DNA of 64,000 nt from Selaginella moellendorffii. Taxonomy: Eukaryota > Streptophyta > Lycopodiopsida > Selaginellales > Selaginellaceae. Position numbers and translations under genes: made by a program. The DNA is taken from positions 1,490,559-1,554,558 of the forward strand of contig NW_003314299.1 in the NCBI RefSeq assembly GCF_000143415.4, read 5' to 3'. Positions 57,984 through 64,000 of this stretch are shown here, one piece after another; the stretch's first letter is position 1; each line of letters starts with the position of its first letter. The notes under the pieces are model-generated. The model was not told the DNA's origin. It did no database searches and saw only the letters and a program-made list of their open reading frames with translations.

Positions 57984-60536
57984 GGCTAGATGCGCCATTC
58001 ACTGCTCGCTCCCCATTCCTCCACTCTTGCTGCTCGCTTCCTCCTACATTATCCTCTCCGGCGGCTGTGGAGCGACCCTCCCCACAGGAGAGCCGCCTTC
58101 CCAGACCTAAAACCAGCTCCACCGCAAATCGCTGAGAAATCGCGCTGCCGCATGCCACTACTCCAAAATATTCCCCCTATTTCGTGCAATGCGAGCAAGA
58201 AATCCCCTCCCCGGGCGCATCAAAAGCTCGGCCTCGCCCCGGAGCGAGAGAATCTCTGCAATCCCTGCCTGCGCTCCATTCCGGAATCCTCCACGGCCGA
58301 AATCCAGCAATCCCTGCCTCTAGCAATGCGCGCCTGGGCGAGAATGCGGCATCGCGACCTGGAAATCTCGCCGCTCCGCGCCGCTGCTCCAAAGCACCAT
58401 CGCTGTCGCCTTCTTCACAATCAATGCCCCTCAACTCTGCGAGAGAAGGGAAGTGAGGAAAATAAAAATATACCTTTAAGACCACCTCGCTGGTAAAAGA
58501 GAGCGCCCGGCAATTTGGCCGGTCAAAAAAAGCAATGGGGGTAATGGCCAGTGGCCACGCCCGCTCACATGGGCCACACTGGACAAAGCGTATGCCCGTT
58601 GGGCAGAAACACTAAACCGCACTGACGGCGTCAAGTCCCCGTGTACGGACGAAGAGTACAATTGTTTAGCTGGAAATGACGGTGCAACGCTGACGGACGT
58701 AATAGCGGGTAAAGGCTCTGACCCCTGGGCAAAAGTGGGCATTTTTGTGCGCGTAATGCTTGGCCAGTGGCAAAGCAACAAGTGGCCACCAAGCTTAACA
58801 GTTGTTAGGTGTGATAGTAATTAAGTAAAATCCTTTTAGTTAGTGGGAATCTCTTTGAATGGCATTTTTTTTCTCTTTTATTTTGAGTTTTTGGAGCATG
58901 AAGTGGCCATGTTTCTTTTATAGCCTTGAAGAAGACGAAGAACTGATTGCTTGAAATTGGTCTTTGCATTGGAGGGGATGAACAAAGGTGTTTCCAAGGT
59001 CAAAAGTCTTGGTTGCCTTGAGAGAACTTAAACCCACATATTTTCTCTCTCTTTGCAATGTACCATCTTGGGGGTTGGAGCTAAGACTTGGATGAATGAT
59101 CAAACTACTTACTACTTGCATGGTCAGTTTCTATTGAAGACTGTGAAGGACGAAGCCAACAAACAAGAAAAAATCAAAATAAAAAAGGAGGAGGAAGAAA
59201 TAGAGTCTTTTTGGTTCTTCACTTTTCAATGTAAAGGGTTTTGGTTCCTTCTTTTTGACTGTGATGTTTTTGGCCTGTAGAGCCTGGAACAAAAGACAAC
59301 AATATCTATCCTACGCAAGTTATTCTCTTTTGGTTCGTTAGTGTATTGCTAGCTCGCTTAATTTAATTACATTCATAAAAATTTTCTAAACAAAGCCATC
59401 CGTGGTTATTGTGTTCAAGTAACTTCAAATATAGTTTTTTTAGAATAATTTTCTAATCAAAGCTATTAACTAAGTCTTGCATTGCTCACATACTGAAGCA
59501 ATTACTGTTTGTGACCTTATATATTTTCTTACAAGAGTTGAACATCCAGAATAAACTTTTGAAACAAATATATTTGAAGTCTTCATGCTGTTCAGAAATT
59601 AGTATTTACTAATACAGTATTTAATATAAATGTTTTTACAGCACTTCAAAAATTATATAACCTCCTGTGCATCTCTATATGGAAACATTTTTAGAACTCT
59701 AAGCTATTAAGAGTGTATATATATATGACCAAATTTAGTTGTATATATATAGATATATTTTACAGAAACTTGACTCGTTTTATAGGAGCTTTTTGATAAA
59801 TAAAAAAAAAAGACGTTTTTGTTAAAGTGTTTGACTTAAGCATCTTTAGCTGTAGATGTTAACCTATTTTCAGAACAAAGCTCATGAAAACATTCCCTTT
59901 GTTTTTCCTGATTTGTTTTGCCCAATTAATTGCTCATCAAATACCTTCAACCATGGCCTTTGGGAGTTCCTATCACATTATGAAATTGCAAGCATCATAT
60001 CTGTTTCAGAAGTGTGTATAGAATGTTTTATACAATACATGACATCTTATCAATGGACCATCACATAGTTGATTGCTCCTTTTTTATTCACGATGTTCAG
60101 CAAGGTGATAGATGCTCAGCAAATCAAGGAACATCAATTACAGGGATTGAATCTCAAGCCACCTTTACCTTTTTACTTTACAACACACAAGAAATTTACA
60201 GAGCAGTAGTAAATATTTGAGTGGAATGTTCGTGTTAGAGTACTGTGTGATCTATGTTCCAAGTCCACCTAGTCCTCCAAGTCATCAAATTCTTTCTTGG
60301 AATAGTAATTCTATAGTTTAGGAAGCTCAGTGTTTGAAACAATGTTATTTATGTGGTGGCCTCATTTCAGTGGTGACAAACTGTATCATCCAGATGGGCT
60401 TGTAATGCTAATTCTAACCTTCCCCTTTACAAAGTTTTCATTCAAGACTTCCAAACACGTTTTCAAACACAAGTGGTAATTTTAGGCTTCTTTGTTAATC
60501 GCTCGTTACTAGTTTCAATAACCATGGTGTTTATTG
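57984..60536. other. Kinase upstream region and long gene-poor spacer
   Basis: 57984-58500 is GC-rich leader/promoter of the kinase. 58540-58800 carries several TGGCC/GGCCA sites (AGTGGCCACGCC, ATGGGCCACACTGG, AAGTGGCCACC), one matching the TGGGCC site II motif. 58800-60536 is AT-rich with only short unsupported frames and nothing recognised. Confidence 0.4.
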
Positions 60537-63233
60537 TTAAAATGAATTATTATTTATAAACAAACTTACTGATTTTTCATTTGGCATGATAGATTTATTG
60601 TGCATGCTCGATCCACACAAAGTCATCCACACCAGATCATCAGGCTCGTATGGCATGCTGTGGATCAAATCCTCGGCCTTGCCAACCTGTCCCGACCGAG
60701 CAAGAACATCCACCATGCACACGTAATGCTCCACACCAGTTGCCACGCCCAAAGGATCAATCTCTCGCAGCCAAAGCCAGCAATGGTGAGCGTGATCCAC
60801 GAATCCAGCACGGCTGCAAGCACTCAAAAGAGTGCTAAAGGTGATGGCATCCGGCTGACAAGATCCATCCAGCCTCATCTCCCAAAACATCTCCACAGAC
60901 TCCTCGCTTCTTCCATTCTGAGCGTAGCAAGCGAGGATCGAGTTCCAGGATACGATATCACGATGGTGTTCCATCCACGGATCCCGGAACACGAGTACGG
61001 CAGCACTCGAGTCTCCACACCGGCCGTACATGGAGATTAACGCGTTTCCAAGCTTGTTCCTGGTGTTCTTGCTTGCAATGGTGGCGTCTCCCAGGATCCG
61101 GGAGTGGAGAGACTTGGCTTGCGGCAAATTCCCCATGCCGGCACAAACATCGATCATTGCCAGGTAGCTGATATCGTTGAGCTTGACACCAGTTTGATCC
61201 ATGAGCCTGGAAACTCTGAGAGCTCCCTCGCAATCGCCACTCTGGACGTAGGCCCCAATCAACGCATTGTAAGTCACGGCGTTTCTTTGGCTCTCGCTCA
61301 CGCTCCAAAAGACCTCACGAGCTCGCTCGAGCTCGCCAGCTTTTCCATACAGGTCGATGATTCCACTCCATAGCGATTCTAGTCCCATCTCCACGACTCT
61401 CGCATGGACAAAGCTCAAGTCCAACGCTTCGATGGCGGCCATGAGTGATACTTCGTCAGCTTTTACGCCTTCCAGCTCCATCTCCTGGAAAGTCTTCGCA
61501 GCACTACAAGGAAGCCCACTCTTGGTATAAACAGCCACCATAGCAGTCCACAACACCACATCCAGAGCCTTGGTTCTCTCAAAAACGCTCTTGGCTTGAT
61601 GTAGATCCCCGCAAAAGCCATAAGCCGTGACCAATGACGCTGCTACCTGAGCCTCCATTCCAAGACCTTTAGCGATGGCATGGAGAAGCTGGACCTGTGG
61701 CAAATCTTCAACTCTAGTGCAAGCTTCCAAGACGCTCACCAAGGTGCTCAAAGTCCCCGCGACGCCTTCCAAGCTCATTTCTCGGAAGAGCTGGAGCGCT
61801 TCGTCGCAGTGACCGCCGCGAGACAAAGTGGAGATCATGGAGTTCCAAGTAACTGGATTGCTGCTACTGCTCACAGTTTCGAAAACTTTCCAAGCATCTG
61901 CAACGCTCCCGCATTTCCCATACATGCTGAGAATCGATGTAGCGAGGATCACGTCCAGAGGAACCCCACTTTCGACCAAGAATTCGTGCAGCATCAGGCC
62001 TTGCCTCAAGTATCCCGGATCCTTGGAGCAAGCATCAAAGAGACTCACGTACACAACCTCGTCGGCTTTCATCCCTTGAAGATCCATGAAGCAAAAGAGC
62101 TGTATGGCCTTCTCGCTGAATCCATGCATGGAGTAAGCTCCCACCAGGGCCGTGTAAGCAACGACATCGCGTTCGAGCTCGTGAATATCATAAAACACAG
62201 CGATTGCAGCTTCTAGATTGCCAAACTTCGCATAAGACGTGATCAATGCGGTTCCGAGAACTCTGGAACGAGAGGTTTTCGTTGCCGAGGCTTGGATCTC
62301 CGATTGAACGACGAGGGCGATGCTGAAAGACTCGCAAGACGCGAGAACGTTGAGGAAGGAGATATCGTCCGCTTGGACGCCTTCCAAGTCCATCAAACAA
62401 AAAGCCCGGTACGCCTCCGTGAAAAGCCCGTTCCATGCATACGCCGCCACCATTGCATTCCAAGCAGCAGCAGTGGGAGAAGAAATGTTGTCAAAAAGTT
62501 GGCGAGCTTTGAAAAGAGACCCCGCCTGTCGTCCCAGCAAGTGTATCACGGCACTCGCCACGAAAGGATTCGTCAAGTAGCCACTTTCGATGGCGATTTC
62601 CACCACCATGTTTGTAAAAGCAGCGGGAAGAACCCCGCACGCACCGAAAATCCCAGTGAAAGTGAGAGAGCTCGGCTTTACTCCTTCCAAATTCATAAGC
62701 TCGAAAAGAATCATGGCTTCTGCAGAATGCCATTTCTTGGCATAAGCAGTAAGCAAGCTATTCCATGCTACTACATTCTTTTCTGGCATCTTGTCAAAAA
62801 ATTCTTTAGCTTCTGAAAATTTCTGGTTTTTGGTGTAGGAAACGAGCATGGTCGTCCGCGAAACCAAATCCTGGGAAGGCATTCTCTCGAAAACATCTCT
62901 AGCTGTGTCAAGATCCCCGTTATGGGCATATGCTGTAAGAAGCAGAGTCCAGGAGAAAACATTGGGCTGCTGGATCCGATCAAACGCTGCTTGGGCGTCC
63001 ATGAGACTGCTAAAGTTTCCATACATCTGGACGAGCAAGTTCCCGAGGAAAGTATCGGTGTCAAAGCCGGAGTCTATCAGTTTCGTGTGGATCTCTTTCC
63101 CCTGTGCCAAGTCCGTGCAGTTCCGCAGCAAAGAGGCATAGGTGGAAGATGCCTGCTGAATAGAGAGGTTGCTCACTCGCTCCAATCGCTCCCTGAAAGG
63201 CCCAAGCGTCGCCCATCTCTGATCAATGGCCAT
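60537..63233 (-). CDS. PPR protein, 898 residues, single exon, no E/DYW tail
   Basis: Uninterrupted frame from MAIDQRWATL. Residues about 30-880 are tandem pentatricopeptide repeats of about 31-36 residues, with blocks such as NVFSWTLLLTAYAHNGDLDT, DLVSRTTMLVSYTKN, NVVAWNSLLTAYAKKWHSAE and DIVSWNSILACYAQNGRSEE, the pattern of plant PLS-class proteins. Each repeat reads one RNA base in mitochondria or plastids. It ends shortly after GQVGKAEDLIHSMPYEPDDL with VWMTLCGSSMHN and a short tail, exactly where the E1 domain normally begins, so the editing-associated E and DYW parts are missing. No clear transit peptide was judged by eye. Either a naturally tail-less PLS protein working with a partner, or C-terminally truncated. 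Confidence 0.88.
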   Translation of the reverse strand: MAIDQRWATLGPFRERLERVSNLSIQQASSTYASLLRNCTDLAQGKEIHTKLIDSGFDTDTFLGNLLVQMYGNFSSLMDAQAAFDRIQQPNVFSWTLLLTAYAHNGDLDTARDVFERMPSQDLVSRTTMLVSYTKNQKFSEAKEFFDKMPEKNVVAWNSLLTAYAKKWHSAEAMILFELMNLEGVKPSSLTFTGIFGACGVLPAAFTNMVVEIAIESGYLTNPFVASAVIHLLGRQAGSLFKARQLFDNISSPTAAAWNAMVAAYAWNGLFTEAYRAFCLMDLEGVQADDISFLNVLASCESFSIALVVQSEIQASATKTSRSRVLGTALITSYAKFGNLEAAIAVFYDIHELERDVVAYTALVGAYSMHGFSEKAIQLFCFMDLQGMKADEVVYVSLFDACSKDPGYLRQGLMLHEFLVESGVPLDVILATSILSMYGKCGSVADAWKVFETVSSSSNPVTWNSMISTLSRGGHCDEALQLFREMSLEGVAGTLSTLVSVLEACTRVEDLPQVQLLHAIAKGLGMEAQVAASLVTAYGFCGDLHQAKSVFERTKALDVVLWTAMVAVYTKSGLPCSAAKTFQEMELEGVKADEVSLMAAIEALDLSFVHARVVEMGLESLWSGIIDLYGKAGELERAREVFWSVSESQRNAVTYNALIGAYVQSGDCEGALRVSRLMDQTGVKLNDISYLAMIDVCAGMGNLPQAKSLHSRILGDATIASKNTRNKLGNALISMYGRCGDSSAAVLVFRDPWMEHHRDIVSWNSILACYAQNGRSEESVEMFWEMRLDGSCQPDAITFSTLLSACSRAGFVDHAHHCWLWLREIDPLGVATGVEHYVCMVDVLARSGQVGKAEDLIHSMPYEPDDLVWMTLCGSSMHNKSIMPNEKSVSLFINNNSF

Positions 63234-63287
63234 ACATCTTTAAGAGATCGAAAAGATTTGTTAACATAACCTTGATTAGTGTGTAAA

Positions 63288-63354
63288 GCACTGCTGGTCT
63301 AGTGGAAGAATAGTATCCTGTGCCGGTACATATCCAGATTCGATTCCCGGGCAG
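63288..63354 (+). tRNA. Degenerate tRNA-Gly-like gene, 3' end in gap
   Basis: GCACTGCTGGTCTAGTGG matches the 5' half of the intact tRNA-Gly at 63534-63604. The anticodon loop reads CTGTGCC instead of CTGCCAC, the T-arm 5' strand has changed (TCCAGA for CCCGGG), and the 3' acceptor strand runs into the N gap. Probably a pseudogene. Confidence 0.6.
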
Positions 63355-63454
63355 NNNNNNNNNNNNNNNNNNNNNNNNNNNNNNNNNNNNNNNNNNNNNN
63401 NNNNNNNNNNNNNNNNNNNNNNNNNNNNNNNNNNNNNNNNNNNNNNNNNNNNNN
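63355..63454. other. Assembly gap (100 N)
   Basis: N run lying between two inverted tRNA-Gly-like sequences. A hairpin here may have broken the assembly. Confidence 0.95.
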
Positions 63455-63533
63455 TTTAGCGCGGTCATTCGAGTTTATATTACGTATAATTTTAATTATA
63501 TCGCTGTTTTAACAAGATTAACCAAAAATAAAA

Positions 63534-63604
63534 TGCACTGCCCGGGAATCGAACCCGGGTCTGTACCGTGGCAGGGTACTATTCTACCACTAGACCAGCA
63601 GTGC
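63534..63604 (-). tRNA. trnG-GCC: tRNA-Gly (GCC)
   Basis: 71 bases on the minus strand fold as a full cloverleaf. The acceptor stem is GCACTGC with GCAGTGC and discriminator A; the D-arm holds TGGTCTAGTGG; the anticodon stem GTACC/GGTAC carries loop CTGCCAC (anticodon GCC); the T-arm is CCGGG-TTCGATT-CCCGG. Internal A and B box promoter sequences are intact. No intron. Confidence 0.93.
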
Positions 63605-63723
63605 TTTAGATAGTAAACAAGGTTATGTAGCAACGGTTTAGATATTAATTAAAACGAGCGTTCTGTTTTTAAATCAAACCATGAACCCTAAAACTTGCTA
63701 AAAATTTCATACAAATTCTCATA

Positions 63724-64000
63724 CTACACGATCTTCTTGATTTTCGAGAAAGACCCCGTTTCCGAAAAGTACGTTGATTGGGTACCGCTTCCAAGCAATG
63801 CAGCTTGCGCTGATGGATTCGAGAGCTCGATACCCTGCCGAAGAACCGAAAAGAAAATCACCACTTTTCTCGAAACAAAGAAAACAAAAACGAAAGAGGA
63901 GTACCTGAACCGGCGTGAACGCTAAACTAGAGGTGAGACCAGACGTAGCTCCACTGCTCCCATACTTCTTCTCTTTAAACCTGCAAATCGAAACACAGAG
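63724..64000 (-). CDS. PRP31: PRP31, U4/U6 snRNP splicing factor (last two exons)
   Basis: Exons at 63905-63980 and 63724-63834 (TAG at 63724-63726) encode the C-terminal end of PRP31: FKEKKYGSSGATSGLTSSLA then FTPVQ, and GIELSNPSAQ followed by LGSGTQSTYFSETGSFSKIK. PRP31 holds U4/U6 and U5 snRNPs together in the tri-snRNP. This conserved tail lies after the Nop domain, which is beyond the window to the right. The two introns read here have GT...AG ends. The frame is clean, so the gene is expected to be functional. Confidence 0.9.

Noticed and set aside
57990-58496. 168-residue plus-strand ORF upstream of the receptor kinase
   Set aside because: Pro/Ala-rich frame in GC-rich leader DNA with no start context, domain or splice support.

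Overview
This is nuclear DNA of a land plant, most likely a lycophyte close to Selaginella. Intact genes have many short introns of about 45-70 bp. Telo-box motifs sit in front of a ribosomal protein gene. Plant families are present: MAP65, an ALE2-type receptor kinase, neprosin-domain proteins, a plastid-type beta-amylase and PPR proteins. A dynein regulatory complex (DRC7-like) gene implies motile, flagellated sperm. The species is inferred from these traits, not read from a marker. Two runs of 100 N (18579-18678, 63355-63454) are assembly gaps.

Layout. 1-2.6 kb: the tail of an unidentified gene, a fragment of a UBP12/13-type ubiquitin protease, a decayed PPR pseudogene and a small possible secreted ORF with a 90-bp repeat. 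2.6-6.6 kb (minus): an F-box-like gene and a TPR-MYND-SET (SMYD4-like) gene. 6.9-18.6 kb: two copies of one Ty3/gypsy family on opposite strands, A (minus, with a nested 1.15-kb solo-LTR-like insert) and B (plus, cut by the first gap). Both are full of stop codons. 18.7-20.8 kb: AT-rich, no gene seen. 20.8-25 kb: a neprosin gene lacking its N-terminal exons, its decayed tandem copy, and beta-amylase. 25.4-32.1 kb (minus): one long LRR-kelch-DRC7 gene. 32.1-39.7 kb (plus): RPL7/uL30, MAP65 and a full-length neprosin gene.

40.2-54.6 kb is the most unusual part. It is a duplication cluster of an unrecognised gene, here called U (five copies, U0-U4), alternating with 3' pieces of an ALE2-like receptor kinase (R1-R3). 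The intact kinase lies at 55.0-58.0 kb. The progenitor unit appears to be kinase followed by U on one strand. Copies around 40.2-51.1 kb form a large inverted repeat with a 1.3-kb spacer, and U3 carries an internal 77-bp inversion.

58-64 kb: a long gene-poor stretch, a single-exon 898-residue PPR gene, a head-to-head pair of tRNA-Gly-derived sequences around the second gap (one intact, one degenerate), and the last two exons of the splicing factor PRP31.

Functionally these are mostly independent housekeeping genes (translation, splicing, microtubules, starch breakdown, sperm flagella) interrupted by transposon and segmental-duplication turnover. Nothing resembles an operon. Splice sites were read by eye from GT/AG signals and frame continuity. 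RPL7, MAP65, beta-amylase and the second neprosin gene were checked exon by exon and sum to whole codons. U-gene structures are approximate.
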